Assembly (NCBI RefSeq): GCF_011058215.1
Contig: NZ_JAALFG010000002.1
Span: forward strand, 434,001 to 498,000
DNA length: 64,000 nucleotides
Source: Devosia aurantiaca
GTDB lineage: Bacteria > Pseudomonadota > Alphaproteobacteria > Rhizobiales > Devosiaceae
Reading direction: 5' to 3'
Shown one piece after another: positions 21,012-30,851 of this stretch (position 1 is the stretch's first letter; each line of letters opens with the position of its first letter). Under the pieces are notes generated by a model. That model was not told the origin of the DNA, searched no databases, and was given only the letters and a program-made list of their open reading frames with translations. Position numbers and translations under genes: made by a program.

Positions 21012-21108
21012 GACGGCACGCCCTTATCTCGACAATGCCTCTGTCGTGACCTATTTAATGGGCGATTTCAGCCGGCCCTTGAACCCGGACATTTTGAAAG
21101 GCTCCGCC

Positions 21109-21444
21109 ATGACCGACATCCACGCCTTCATCGACGACAAGGTAAAGAACAACGACGTGTTCCTGTTCATGAAGGGCACCCCGGACTTCCCGCAATGCGG
21201 CTTCTCGGGCCAGGTCGTGCAGATCCTGGGCTACCTCGGCGTCGACTACGACAGCGCCAATGTGCTTGAAAGCCCCGAACTGCGTGACGGCATCAAGGCC
21301 TATACCAACTGGCCGACCATCCCCCAGCTTTACGTCAAGGGCGAATTCATCGGCGGTGCCGACATCGTCCGCGAAATGTTCCAGGCCGGCGAATTGCAGA
21401 CGCACATGCAGCAGGCCGGCATCCCGGTCAAACAGACCGCCTGA
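21109..21444 (+). CDS. grxD: Grx4-family monothiol glutaredoxin
   Basis: The 111-residue protein has the CGFS active site at residues 30-33 (PQCGFSGQ), the WPTIPQLYVKGEFIGG segment that binds glutathione, and GGADI. Such proteins carry and transfer 2Fe-2S clusters, often as a complex with BolA. The ATG at 21109 is preceded by a weak ribosome site. A strong terminator follows directly. Confidence 0.97.
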   Translation: MTDIHAFIDDKVKNNDVFLFMKGTPDFPQCGFSGQVVQILGYLGVDYDSANVLESPELRDGIKAYTNWPTIPQLYVKGEFIGGADIVREMFQAGELQTHMQQAGIPVKQTA

Positions 21445-21464
21445 GCCAGAAACATCACAGTACA

Positions 21465-21495
21465 GGCCCTGCTCGCAAGAGCGGGGCCTTTTCTC
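21465..21495 (+). terminator. Rho-independent terminator after grxD
   Basis: A 10-bp stem, GGCCCTGCTC/GAGCGGGGCC with one G-T pair, closes a GCAA loop at 21465-21488 and is followed by TTTTCTC. It ends the bolA-DUF6665-grxD unit. The T-rich tail lies at the 3' end of the convergent Dabb gene. Confidence 0.9.
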
Positions 21496-21785
21496 TATTC
21501 CGGCACGACGATATCGGCCGCGTAACGAATGTCGCGCAACGGCCGCACCCGCCGCGTCGCCTCGTCATAGTTCGGATGCGCCTTGTAGGCATCCAGCGCC
21601 GCCTGGTCGGCAAATTCGCCATAGACCACGACGTCGATCTCGTTGCCATAAAGGTCGACGCGGCTATTGCGGCTCACCTCGAACCGTAGGCTCAACGGGA
21701 TTTCTGCCAGCAGGGACAGTCCATCGCAAATGGCGTCGACATGCTCGGGCGACTTTGCGGTGAAGAAAACGATATGGCGGATCAT
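21495..21785 (-). CDS. Dabb (stress-responsive A/B barrel) protein
   Basis: The 96-residue protein begins MIRHIVFFTAKSPEHVDAI, typical of the dimeric alpha/beta-barrel fold, with VVVYGEFADQAALDAYKAHP in the second half. The function of bacterial members is mostly unknown. The ATG at 21785 was chosen because it starts exactly at the conserved N terminus. Confidence 0.88.
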   Translation of the reverse strand: MIRHIVFFTAKSPEHVDAICDGLSLLAEIPLSLRFEVSRNSRVDLYGNEIDVVVYGEFADQAALDAYKAHPNYDEATRRVRPLRDIRYAADIVVPE

Positions 21786-21930
21786 CGGCAAACTCTGTTT
21801 GGCGCAGTGTCTCGCCTCCATAGACGCAAAGGTCAATCCATCACCGTTGTTGATGGAGAGCATTCAGCAAAATCGCTTTGCGTGATGATGTCGCAGGCGT
21901 AAGTTTCGATTCCCTTTCGAGACCTCTGCC

Positions 21931-23148
21931 ATGAGCACCGTTGCTGCCCGCCCCGCCGTTCCCCTGCCGCTGATCATCATTGCCGGCTGCATCATCGCAG
22001 CCATCGGCTTTGGCACCCGCGGTTCCTTTGGCCTCTTCACCCTGCCGATTACCGAAGATCTGGGGCTGAGCCGCGAGCAATGGGGCATGGCTATGGCCAT
22101 CCAGAACCTCGCTTGGGGCATCGCCCAGCCTTTTGCGGGCGGCTTTGCCGATCGCTACGGCACCGGTCGCGTCCTCGCCTTCGGTGGCGTCGTCTATGCG
22201 CTCGGCGTTCTCGGCATGGCCTTTTCGCCCGATACGCTGACCATGACCATGACAGCCGGCATCGTCACCGGCGTCGGCATCGGCATTGCCTCCTTTGGAC
22301 TCGTCATGGCCGCCTTCGGCCGCGTCGTGCCCCCAGAAAAGCGCAGCTTCGTTTTCGGCATCGCCACCGCCGCCTCCTCGGCTGGACAGTTCATTTTCGC
22401 GCCGCTCGGCCAGGGCTTCATCTCCGCTTTCGGCTGGCAGATGGCGCTGGTCTGGATCGCGGCAATCCTCCTCCTCATCATCCCCCTCTCCGCCCTGCTC
22501 CGCGGCCGCACCATGTCGGCGCCCGGCCATGCCGATCTCCCCTTCATGGAAGCACTATCGAAGGCCTGGGGCTATGGCTCCTACCGGCTGCTGGTGATCG
22601 GCTTTTTCGTCTGCGGCTTCCACCTTGCCTTCATCAACGTCCACATGCCGGCCTATCTGGTGCAATGCGGCCTCTCGCCCGAAGTGGGCAGCTGGACCAT
22701 CGCCGTCATTGGCCTCTTCAACATCGCCGGCTCGCTGCTCTCAGGCTGGCTCGGCAGCCGGCTTCCCAAGCAGCTGCTTCTGGCCGCCATCTACTTCCTG
22801 CGCGCTCTCGCCATTGGCGCCTTCCTCCTGTTCCCGGTCAGCGAGCTCACCGCCTATACCTTCGCCGCCGCCATGGGCCTTCTCTGGCTCTCCACCGTTC
22901 CGCTCACCGCCGGCCTCGTCACCCTGTTCTTCGGCCCGCGCTATATGGGCATGCTCTATGGCATCGCCTTCTTCAGCCACCAGCTCGGCTCGTTCGTCGG
23001 CGTATGGCTCGGCGGCTATGTCTATGACCTGACCGGCGCTTACGATCTGGTCTGGTATCTGGGCATCATCCTCGGCCTTGCCTCGGCCGCCATCCACATT
23101 CCGATCAATGAGCGCAGCGACGATCGCTTTGGACTGAAGCCTGCTTAA
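21931..23148 (+). CDS. MFS transporter
   Basis: The 405-residue protein has about twelve membrane helices and the MFS loop 2-3 motif in the form GGFADRYGTGRVL. GTRGSFGLFTLPITEDLGLSREQWG resembles the monocarboxylate/oxalate-formate type of permease. The substrate cannot be told from sequence. It stands alone, with a terminator downstream. Confidence 0.9.
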   Translation: MSTVAARPAVPLPLIIIAGCIIAAIGFGTRGSFGLFTLPITEDLGLSREQWGMAMAIQNLAWGIAQPFAGGFADRYGTGRVLAFGGVVYALGVLGMAFSPDTLTMTMTAGIVTGVGIGIASFGLVMAAFGRVVPPEKRSFVFGIATAASSAGQFIFAPLGQGFISAFGWQMALVWIAAILLLIIPLSALLRGRTMSAPGHADLPFMEALSKAWGYGSYRLLVIGFFVCGFHLAFINVHMPAYLVQCGLSPEVGSWTIAVIGLFNIAGSLLSGWLGSRLPKQLLLAAIYFLRALAIGAFLLFPVSELTAYTFAAAMGLLWLSTVPLTAGLVTLFFGPRYMGMLYGIAFFSHQLGSFVGVWLGGYVYDLTGAYDLVWYLGIILGLASAAIHIPINERSDDRFGLKPA

Positions 23149-23185
23149 CTTCTATCGGCTTTTACCGATAAACGGGTTGCCAAAG

Positions 23186-23220
23186 CAGGGCGAGCGGTTC
23201 ATGGTCCGCCCTGTCTTTTG
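23186..23220 (+). terminator. Rho-independent terminator after the MFS gene
   Basis: A 7-bp stem, CAGGGCG/CGCCCTG, with a 14-base loop is followed by TCTTTT. A smaller stem TATCGG/CCGATA precedes it at about 23153-23170. It separates the two transporter genes. Confidence 0.7.
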
Positions 23221-23252
23221 GCCGCCCTCCTCGGCCCTTTCGAGTTTCAATC

Positions 23253-24506
23253 ATGTCCAATCACTTGACGCGAGTGCTCTCGCGACCTGAATTCATTGCC
23301 CTTATGGCGGCATTGATGGCCCTCAATGCGCTGGCCATCGACGTCATGCTGCCTGCCCTGCCCTATATGGGCGAAGCCCTCGGCGTCGCCAACGAGAACG
23401 AACGCCAGTTCGTCGTCTCCTCCTACATGCTGGGCATGGGCATCGCCGTCCTCGCCTTCGGCCCGCTGACCGACCGCTTCGGTCGCCGGGCGCCCATGCT
23501 CTGGGGCGTCGGCCTCTATATCGTCGCCGCTGTTGCCGCCGCTTTCGTTCAGGATTTTACCCTGCTTCTGGTGCTTCGCTTCATTCAGGGCATGGGAGCG
23601 GCCAGCGTCCGCGTCATCACCACCGCCGTCGTCCGCGATCGGTATTCGGGCCGCGAAATGGCCGAAGTCATGTCGCTGACCTTCATGGTCTTCATGGCCA
23701 TTCCGATCATTGCACCCGGCATCGGCCAGATCCTGCTGCTCACCGGTCCGTGGCAGACGATCTTCCTCTTCATGGGTCTCCTGGCAGCCGCCTTCTGGCT
23801 CTGGACCTTCTTCCGCCTGCCCGAAACCCTGACCGATGATCAGCGTCGCCCGCTCAGCATCGGCGGCGTCTTTGAAGGCTTCCGCATCGTCTTCACCAAT
23901 CGCGTCGCCTTCTTCTACGGCCTTGCCGGCATGTTCCTGTTCGGCGCGCTCTTTGGCTTCATCACCTCGGCGCAGCAGATCTACGTCGATATTTATGGCC
24001 TTGGTGTCTACTTCCCCGTCGCCTTCGCCGCCGTAGCGGGCCTGATGGCCATATCGTCCTTCACCAATTCCCGCGTGGTGCGGCGCTTCGGCATGCGGCG
24101 GCTGTCGCATGGCGCCATGCTGGTCTTCACCCTCGGCTCAGCCATCTGGCTGACGCTCGCCATGCTCGACATGCTGCCGCTCTGGCTGTTCTTCACGCTT
24201 CTGGCCACCATCATGTTCTGCTTCGGCTGGGCCGCATCCAACATGAACTCGCTCTCGATGGAGCCCTTGGGCAAGGTCGCCGGCACGGCTGCCGCGGTCT
24301 TCGGCTTCATCCAGACCGTCGGTGGCGCGCTGATCGGCTCCTATACGGGTCAGATGTTCGACGGCACCGTGGTTCCGGTCGCCACCGGCTACTTCACCAT
24401 GGGTGTGCTGACCCTAATCTGCATTCTCATTGCCGAAAAAGGTCGCCTCTTCGGCGTCGGCGAAAGCTATGCTGAAAGCGCCGAACCCGCGATGGCCGCG
24501 CACTAA
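23253..24506 (+). CDS. Bcr/CflA-family drug efflux MFS transporter
   Basis: The 417-residue membrane protein starts with the family pattern ([21 protein letters not shown]) and carries [16 protein letters not shown] in loop 2-3 and [21 protein letters not shown] in helix 4-5, typical of Bcr/CflA exporters. It probably expels a drug or amino-acid-like compound by proton antiport. Its 3' end overlaps the convergent clpP by four bases. Confidence 0.92.
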   Translation: MSNHLTRVLSRPEFIALMAALMALNALAIDVMLPALPYMGEALGVANENERQFVVSSYMLGMGIAVLAFGPLTDRFGRRAPMLWGVGLYIVAAVAAAFVQDFTLLLVLRFIQGMGAASVRVITTAVVRDRYSGREMAEVMSLTFMVFMAIPIIAPGIGQILLLTGPWQTIFLFMGLLAAAFWLWTFFRLPETLTDDQRRPLSIGGVFEGFRIVFTNRVAFFYGLAGMFLFGALFGFITSAQQIYVDIYGLGVYFPVAFAAVAGLMAISSFTNSRVVRRFGMRRLSHGAMLVFTLGSAIWLTLAMLDMLPLWLFFTLLATIMFCFGWAASNMNSLSMEPLGKVAGTAAAVFGFIQTVGGALIGSYTGQMFDGTVVPVATGYFTMGVLTLICILIAEKGRLFGVGESYAESAEPAMAAH

Positions 24507-25129
24507 GCTCCGGCCGGTCCCGGCAATTCCAGCTGGGACCGGTCCTGATAGATGTGGTCGACGAGACCCCAGCCAAGCGCTTCTTCCGGCGCCATGAAGC
24601 GATCTCGCTCCAGAGCCAGTTCCACCTCTTCGTACGTCCGTCCGCAATGTTTCGCGTAGATGCCATTGGTCAGCCGCTTGAGCCGCATCGACTCTTCGGC
24701 ATGGATCATGATGTCTGTGACCTTGCCCTGGTACCCGCCGGATGGCTGATGCAGCATGATCGAAGTATTGGGCAGCGATGCCCGGTGCCCAGGCGCCCCA
24801 GCCGCTAGGATCAAAGTTGCGGCCGAAGCGGCCATGCCCATGCAAAGCGTGCCGACCGGCGCCTTGATGAACTGCATTGTATCGTACATCGAAAGCGCCG
24901 CCGTCACGACGCCGCCGGGCGAATTGATGTACAAATATATAGGCTTACCGGGACTTTCGGATTCTAAAAACAAGAGCTGGGCGCAGACCAGGCTCGCCAT
25001 GGAGTCCTCGATCTGCCCGTTGAGAAAGATGATCCGCTCCCGCAAAAGTCGCGAGTAGATATCGAAGCTCCGTTCGCCACGGCTCGATTGCTCGACCACC
25101 ATAGGGACGAGTTGCATCATGTCGCGCAT
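24503..25129 (-). CDS. clpP: ClpP protease subunit, second-copy type
   Basis: This 208-residue serine peptidase keeps the whole triad: Ser102 in GMAASAATL, His127 in [12 protein letters not shown] and Asp176 in ERDRFM. It works as a double heptamer fed by ClpA or ClpX. It is not next to tig or clpX, and the nucleophile is followed by Ala-Ala rather than Met-Gly, which suggests a second paralogue as in other Rhizobiales. AGGAGG lies six bases before the ATG. Confidence 0.95.
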   Translation of the reverse strand: MRDMMQLVPMVVEQSSRGERSFDIYSRLLRERIIFLNGQIEDSMASLVCAQLLFLESESPGKPIYLYINSPGGVVTAALSMYDTMQFIKAPVGTLCMGMAASAATLILAAGAPGHRASLPNTSIMLHQPSGGYQGKVTDIMIHAEESMRLKRLTNGIYAKHCGRTYEEVELALERDRFMAPEEALGWGLVDHIYQDRSQLELPGPAGA

Positions 25130-25164
25130 CGGCGACCTCCTGACTGTTGATGATTGATGGTGCC

Positions 25165-25475
25165 TTAGGCGGCGAGCATCAGCGTTTCGGGCAACGGCTC
25201 GTTGCTGTTGGCCGCGGCCGGAGCATGGGTGAGGCGGAAAAACGTGCCGCCAGATCCGTTACCTTCGATCTCGAAGGTGACGAGGCTCTCATTGTCTGGT
25301 TCCGAGAGCCGATAGGTCAGTTCCGCCCTATCTTTTGACGCCACCAAGGTGAGCTTGGCGTCATCCGGCTTTTGCAGCCAGCGCTCGAGATATTCGGGGA
25401 CGGTCAGCGCGCGCCAGACTTTTCCGGCGGCGCCTCCAAATCGGTTTCAAAGACCAGTTCGGGCGTGTCGCTCAT
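25165..25475 (-). CDS. SRPBCC/AHSA1-domain protein, one-base break
   Basis: The start ([19 protein letters not shown]) and the rest ([28 protein letters not shown]) are in different frames. Adding one base to the T4 run at 25420-25423 joins them as [19 protein letters not shown], the AHSA1 family's hallmark, and gives 103 residues. The ATG overlaps the stop of the ArsR gene (ATGA). ArsR-AHSA1 pairs are common, and the regulator probably controls its partner. The ligand is unknown. Confidence 0.8.
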
Positions 25476-25786
25476 TGGTCCATCTCCCTTAGAAGGTCCT
25501 TGAGTTTCTCGATGCGGCTCGGCCAAAAGTCGCGATAGCGCGCCAGCCACGAATGAAGCGGAGCAAAGCCTTCCGGATCGATCCGGTAATGCGCGTACCG
25601 CCCCTCGCGCCGCTCCTGCACCAGCCCCGCCCCACGCAACACCGCCAAATGCTGGCTCATCGCCGGCTGCGAAATGTCAAAGCCCTCGCGCAAGTCGGTG
25701 GCCGTCAGCTCGGCGCCGGACAGGCGTTCGAGGATGGCGCGGCGGGTTGGGTCCGAAAGGACGCGGAAAAGTTCGGCTTCGTTCAT
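25472..25786 (-). CDS. ArsR-family transcription regulator
   Basis: The 104-residue winged-helix protein has the typical start FRVLSDPTRRAILERLSG and recognition helix ISQPAMSQHLAVLRGAGLV. No cysteine metal site is present, so it belongs to the non-metal branch that accompanies AHSA1/SRPBCC proteins. It is the first gene of a two-gene unit with the following SRPBCC gene. Confidence 0.93.
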   Translation of the reverse strand: MNEAELFRVLSDPTRRAILERLSGAELTATDLREGFDISQPAMSQHLAVLRGAGLVQERREGRYAHYRIDPEGFAPLHSWLARYRDFWPSRIEKLKDLLREMDQ

Positions 25787-25829
25787 GTCGAACAGATAAG
25801 CACAGACTTATGAGTCGTGGCAAGCGCCG

Positions 25830-26120
25830 TTATCGTGGCTTGCTTGCTATCCCGTCTAGCCAAAGCATAGTGCTCTCGTCCCGATGCACGCCGCTGGTTC
25901 CCACATGCTTGGCATCGATCTCGGGGCCGTTTTTTATCACATGCACGATCGCCATGCCGTGCCCGCGGCCGAGGCCAAAATCGGCCTTGAGCCATTCGAG
26001 GATCTCGCCGGCCTTGATCTTGGGATCGTCGAAGCCCTTGGCCTTTGCCAGATCGACGATCTCGCGCGGCGTCTTGCCGGTCTTGGTTTCGACCGCATCG
26101 AGATAGGCTTGAAAGGACAT
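25830..26120 (-). CDS. DUF4287 protein
   Basis: This 96-residue protein begins MSFQAYLDAVETKTGKTP and contains KAGEILEWLKADFGLGRGH, both hallmarks of DUF4287. The function is unknown. It has no membrane segment. It lies 65 bases downstream of ttcA on the same strand and may share its transcript. Confidence 0.88.
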   Translation of the reverse strand: MSFQAYLDAVETKTGKTPREIVDLAKAKGFDDPKIKAGEILEWLKADFGLGRGHGMAIVHVIKNGPEIDAKHVGTSGVHRDESTMLWLDGIASKPR

Positions 26121-26185
26121 CGGAGGCTCCCTAACTGGCGCTGCTCACAACAAGACGATCGAGCGGCACCGACTTCGACAAGTAC

Positions 26186-27058
26186 TCAGACGACGCTGCG
26201 CGGCGCCGTCGTCAGTCCCGCAAAATCGAAGAGTTTGGGATCCAGCATGTGGCTTGGATTGATGTTGCCCAAGGCGCGGATCATCACGTCCTTGCGGCCC
26301 GGCATGCGCTTTTCGATATCGGTCAGCATCGCCTTCATCGCATTACGCTCAAGCCCATCCTGCGATCCGCAAAGGTCGCAAGGAATAATCGGGAATGCCA
26401 TGGCATCCGAAAACCGCTGCAGGTCTTCTTCGGCGCAATAGATCAGCGGCCGCAAAACCTGAAGGTCACCTTCATCATTGACCAGCTTTGCCGGCATGGC
26501 CGCGAGCTTGCCGCCATGAAACATGTTCATGAAAAACGTTTCGAGGCTGTCGTCCCGATGGTGACCAAGCACCAGTGCCGTGCAGCCCTCTTCGCGGGCG
26601 ATCCGATAAAGGTTGCCGCGGCGCAGGCGCGAACAGAGCGAGCAGTAGGTGGCGCCCGCTGGCAGCTTGTCCGTGACGATTGAATAGGTGTCCTGGTACT
26701 CGATCCGGTGTTCGATCCCCAGGCCCGTCAAAAACTGCGGTAGGATGTGCTTGGGAAAATTGGGCTGCCCCTGATCGAGATTGCAGGCGAGGAGCTCTAC
26801 CGGCAGCAATCCGCGCCATTTGAGATCGAGCAGCAGCGCCAGGAGCCCATAACTATCCTTGCCGCCCGAAAGCGCGATCAGCCATTTGTCGCCGGGCTTC
26901 ACCATGGCGAACTTTTCCAGCACCTCGCGGGTATTGCGGATCAGGCGCTTGCGCAGCTTGTTGAACTCGACCGAGCGCGGCGCATTAGCAAAAATCGGAT
27001 GGGCGCCGGCCTCGCTGTCATCGACTTGTGCGGCAGGGGCTTCCATCACCGTGCTCAT
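26186..27058 (-). CDS. ttcA: tRNA 2-thiocytidine synthetase TtcA
   Basis: The enzyme puts sulfur on cytidine 32 of some tRNAs, using ATP and a 4Fe-4S cluster. The 290-residue protein has the PP-loop [11 protein letters not shown] and both cysteine pairs ([12 protein letters not shown] and [14 protein letters not shown]). [20 protein letters not shown] is also typical. The ATG at 27058 is the likely start; the frame is open further upstream. Confidence 0.95.
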   Translation of the reverse strand: MSTVMEAPAAQVDDSEAGAHPIFANAPRSVEFNKLRKRLIRNTREVLEKFAMVKPGDKWLIALSGGKDSYGLLALLLDLKWRGLLPVELLACNLDQGQPNFPKHILPQFLTGLGIEHRIEYQDTYSIVTDKLPAGATYCSLCSRLRRGNLYRIAREEGCTALVLGHHRDDSLETFFMNMFHGGKLAAMPAKLVNDEGDLQVLRPLIYCAEEDLQRFSDAMAFPIIPCDLCGSQDGLERNAMKAMLTDIEKRMPGRKDVMIRALGNINPSHMLDPKLFDFAGLTTAPRSVV

Positions 27059-27225
27059 GGCGAAACTTTCTCTAGATCTGCTTGCGTTGCTGATACCGCC
27101 GCCACCCGCGGTTGGAAAGCAAAAGCGGGCGTGCACAACCTTACCAAAGCTTAACTTCCCGTCCTTGTTTAAACCGTGCTGTCACAGTTAGATGACGATC
27201 TCTCACGGCACCCTGGAGTCTCCCG

Positions 27226-28638
27226 GTGTTTCGCTCATTCTTCCCCTCCCCCAAAGAATTCTTCTCCTCGGCGCTGCTCTGGATGCTGCTGACGACGCTG
27301 ATCTTCCAGTTCGCCGGCAATCCGGTGCGCTCGGTTATCAGCATCGACCGTTTCCTTGCGCCGGCAATCTGCGCGCCCGACCAGATCCCCGCGGCCGAAA
27401 CACCGGTCGCTCCGGCGCCCGATGCGCTTCCAGCGCCCGAAGGCGGGCCCACATCGACCGACCCGAGCGCCCCTGCCGTTGCGACTGAGCAGGCCGCAGT
27501 TCCCGAGCCGGCGGCCACCGCAGTTGCCGCCGCCAATTGCGAGGCCGCGGAGGCTCGCTTCCTGAATGGTCCGCGCATTTGGGAATATTGGTACATCCTC
27601 CTCTGCACCGCAGCCTTCTGCGCCTTCTGGTACTTCTACAAGCGCAATCAATGGTATTGGTGGAGTGTCGTCGGCAGCTCGGCACTGTTCCTCGCCGTCT
27701 ACAGCCAGGTTCAGCTAGCCGCCTTCCTGAACGATTGGCAGGGGCAGTTCTTCGACATCCTGCAGCAGGCTTTGAGCGAGCCGGGCTCGGTTTCTCCCGA
27801 TACCTTCTACCCTTACGTCTGGACGCTGTTCCTCGTCCTTCTGCCCAACATCATCTTCCTTGTGCTCTTTGCCTTCTTCAACTCGCACTATGTGTTCCGT
27901 TGGCGAAAGGCGATGACCTCCTACTACATGCAATACTGGCCCTCGCTGCGAAAAGTCGAAGGCGCCGCGCAACGTGTGCAGGAGGATACGATGCGCTTTG
28001 CCTCGATCGTCGAAGATCTGGGCACGAGCTTCCTCGGCTCGCTTCTGTCGCTCGTGGTGTTTCTGCCCATCCTTTGGCGGCTAAGCCAATCAGTCAGCGA
28101 AGTGCCAATTATCGGCCAGGTGCCGGGCAGCCTAGTATGGGTCGCGCTCGTGGTTGCCGCCTTCGGCACCGCCCTGCTCTGGATCGTCGGCATTCGCCTG
28201 CCCGGCCTAAACTTCGAAAACCAGAAGGTCGAAGCCGCGCTACGCAAGGAACTGGTCTACGGCGAAGACCAAGAGACCCGTGCAGACCCGCCCAGCTTCC
28301 GCGAGCTCTTCGCCAATGTGCAGAAGAACTACTACCGCCTCTACTTCCACTACACCTACTTCAACCTGGCGCGTTACGCCTACCTCCAGGTTGCCGGCTA
28401 TGTCCCGCTGCTAACGCTCTCGCCGTCGATCCTGGCGGGTACCATTACGCTGGGCATCTACCAGCAGGTTCAGAACGCTTTTGGCGAGGTGGCAACCTCG
28501 TTCCAGTTCTTCGCCCGGTCATGGACCACCATCGTCGAACTGCAGTCCATCTACATGCGTCTACACCGCTTCGAGAGCTTCATCCCCAGGGACCAGGAAC
28601 CCATCAAAGAGCAACTGGGCGACGAAGCGACGATTTAG
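27226..28638 (+). CDS. SbmA/BacA-like peptide transporter with a Pro/Ala-rich insert
   Basis: The 470-residue inner-membrane protein shows the SbmA/BacA pattern: WEYWYILLC, QVQLAAFLNDWQGQFFDILQ, FRWRKAMTSYYMQYW and the C-terminal FARSWTTIVELQSIYMRLHRFE. Relatives import antimicrobial peptides and, in rhizobia, plant NCR peptides. Residues 45-110 form a Pro/Ala-rich insert after the first helix, bounded by cysteines at about residues 49 and 105, that would face the periplasm. The start is a GTG at 27226 behind GGAG. There is no neighbouring partner. Confidence 0.88.
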   Translation: MFRSFFPSPKEFFSSALLWMLLTTLIFQFAGNPVRSVISIDRFLAPAICAPDQIPAAETPVAPAPDALPAPEGGPTSTDPSAPAVATEQAAVPEPAATAVAAANCEAAEARFLNGPRIWEYWYILLCTAAFCAFWYFYKRNQWYWWSVVGSSALFLAVYSQVQLAAFLNDWQGQFFDILQQALSEPGSVSPDTFYPYVWTLFLVLLPNIIFLVLFAFFNSHYVFRWRKAMTSYYMQYWPSLRKVEGAAQRVQEDTMRFASIVEDLGTSFLGSLLSLVVFLPILWRLSQSVSEVPIIGQVPGSLVWVALVVAAFGTALLWIVGIRLPGLNFENQKVEAALRKELVYGEDQETRADPPSFRELFANVQKNYYRLYFHYTYFNLARYAYLQVAGYVPLLTLSPSILAGTITLGIYQQVQNAFGEVATSFQFFARSWTTIVELQSIYMRLHRFESFIPRDQEPIKEQLGDEATI

Positions 28639-28740
28639 TTTGCCAACGTGGGAGGGGGCACCCCTCCCAAATCCCAGTTGCAACGCTTTGCGTGACGTTT
28701 TTCGCAGAGCAAGCGCTTTGAGAAACGGAAGCTGTGCGGC

Positions 28741-28775
28741 AAAACAAAAGGGCCGCCCCGAGGGACGGCCCTTTC
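28741..28775 (-). terminator. Rho-independent terminator after rpsD
   Basis: On the minus strand, GGGCCGTCCC pairs with GGGGCGGCCC (one G-T pair) around a two- to four-base loop, followed by TTTTGTTTT. It lies 22 bases downstream of the rpsD stop. The stem is symmetrical enough to act on the SbmA-like transcript too. Confidence 0.88.
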
Positions 28776-28796
28776 CGATTTCAAAGCCCGTTTGGC

Positions 28797-29414
28797 TTAG
28801 CGCGAATAGAATTCGACGACGAGGTTCGGTTCCATCTGGACCGGATACGGCACGTCGGCGAGGGCCGGGACGCGCACGAAGGTGGCGGTCATCTTGGAGT
28901 GATCGGCTTCCACATAATCCGGAACGTCACGCTCGGCCAGCTGGGTGGCTTCGAGAACGACGGTCAGCTGCTTGGAGCGCTCGCGCACTTCGATCTTGTC
29001 GCCGATCTTGACCTGGTAGGACGGGATGTTGACGCGCTTGCCGTTGACCAGGACGTGGCCATGAGAAACGAACTGGCGGGCCGCAAACACCGTGGCCACG
29101 AATTTGGCGCGGTAGACGATCGCGTCGAGGCGCGATTCGAGCAGGCCGATCAGGTTCTCGCCGGTATCACCCTTGACGCGGGCAGCTTCGGTGTAGAGGC
29201 GCTTGAACGCCTTCTCGGTGACCGAACCGTAATAGCCCTTGAGCTTCTGCTTGGCGCGCAGCTGCAGACCGTAGTCCGAAAGCTTGCCCTTGCGGCGCTG
29301 ACCATGCTGGCCGGGGCCATAGGCACGGTTGTTCAGCGGCGAGGCGGGACGGCCCCAGATGTTTTCGCCAAGACGGCGGTCGATTTTGTGCTTGGCAGAA
29401 ATGCGCTTTGTCAT
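28797..29414 (-). CDS. rpsD: 30S ribosomal protein S4
   Basis: The 205-residue S4 protein binds 16S rRNA early in small-subunit assembly. [21 protein letters not shown] at the N terminus and the S4 RNA-binding domain ([35 protein letters not shown]) are unmistakable. As in other alphaproteobacteria it stands alone rather than in the alpha operon. The 148 bases upstream hold its promoter and no gene. Confidence 0.98.
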   Translation of the reverse strand: MTKRISAKHKIDRRLGENIWGRPASPLNNRAYGPGQHGQRRKGKLSDYGLQLRAKQKLKGYYGSVTEKAFKRLYTEAARVKGDTGENLIGLLESRLDAIVYRAKFVATVFAARQFVSHGHVLVNGKRVNIPSYQVKIGDKIEVRERSKQLTVVLEATQLAERDVPDYVEADHSKMTATFVRVPALADVPYPVQMEPNLVVEFYSR

Positions 29415-29562
29415 CGCGTATCCTTTTAGACGTTAAATGGATCGCGCCCTCCTCTGCCATCCTTGCGGATGACCGACAGACTTCTTATCGAAATCCCGGG
29501 TGCGCCTATGGGCCGATCGGCCGGAATAGGTGGGCGCGTCTTAAAACCCGCGCCCGCCGAAG

Positions 29563-30851
29563 TCAAGCGCCGGAAGGCTTTTCCGCCGGCGCTAGCGTTT
29601 CCGCCGTGCCGTCGGCCACCATCTTGTGGTCGAGCGAGCGCTGTTCGCGCAGCCCCGGGAAGATGACGCTCCAGATCCCGGCCACGGCGATCGCACCGAA
29701 CCCCCGATCACCACGGCCGCGACGGGCCCCACGAAATGCGCCACCGTGCCGGCCCGGAACTCACCGAGCTCGTTGGACGCGCCGATAAACACCGAATTGA
29801 CCGCATTGACGCGGCCGCGGACCTCTTCGGGCGTCCAGAGTTGCATGATGGTCTCGCGGATGGTGACGCTGACCATGTCGGACGCGCCGACCAGCGCCAG
29901 CGCCGGGATCGACAGCCAAATGGAGGTCGAAAAGCCGAAGACCACCGTAAACGCACCGAACAGCGCGACGAAGATGAAGAGAATGCGGCCTGCAAAATTG
30001 CGGATCGGGAAGCGCGTCAAAAACAGCGCCATGGCAATGGCGCCGATACCCGGCGATGCCCGCAGGAGGCCATTGGCGATCGAGCCACCATGAAGAATGT
30101 CGGTGGCATAGATCGGCAGCATCGCCACCGCGCCGCCCATCAGCACGGCAAACATGTCGAGCGAAATGGCACCCAGCACCACCTTGTTGGAGAAGATATA
30201 TCGAAAGCCACCAAGCAGCGTTTCCATGCTGGTCGCCTGTGTCGACTCACGCTTGGGCGGCGCCGGGATCAGGAGAACGGTGACCACCGCCAGTGCCAGG
30301 AGACCCGCGCCAATGCCGAAGGGCACAGGGGCGCCGAAGGTGTAGAGCACGCCACCCACCGCAGGGCCGGCGATAGACGCGAACTGCCAAGCCGAAGCAT
30401 TGACGGTGATGGCATTGCTGAGCGCTTCGGGCGGCACGAGGTTCGGCGCCAGCGATTGTGCCGCCGGGCCCCAGAAAGCGCGCGCCGTGCCCAGCACGAT
30501 GAGGATGCCGAAGATCGGCCACACCTCATGCGCCTCAGCCTCCGTGAAAAGGAGAAAGCCGATGGCGCAGGCGAGTTCGACGCAAAGGCAGATCGCCATG
30601 ATGCGGCGCCGGTTGAAGCGGTCCGCGGTCAAGCCGGTGACCAGGATCAAAAGCAGCGCCGGCAGGAACAGGCAGAGCCCCACAAGGCCCACCAGCAGCG
30701 GTTCGCGCGTCACTTCATAGATCTGGTAGGCGATCGAAACCGACATGATCTGGACGGCAAAGCTGACCAGAAGCGTCGTCAGCCAGAAGAAGCGGAAACC
30801 GACATAGCTGAACGCGATGCGTGACTTGTCGGCGGGGACTGCGGTGCTCAT
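29563..30851 (-). CDS. MFS exporter, one-base break near the 3' end
   Basis: This membrane protein of about 429 residues resembles EntS-type exporters (LTADRFNRRRIM in loop 2-3, GTARAFWGPAAQSLAPNLVP). As written, the last stretch turns into an Arg/Ser-rich tail ending at 29592. Adding one base to the C5 run at 29701-29705 restores VVIGGFGAIAVAGIWSVIFP, the twelfth helix, and moves the stop to 29563. The ATG overlaps the stop of trmJ (ATGA). The substrate is unknown. Confidence 0.85.
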
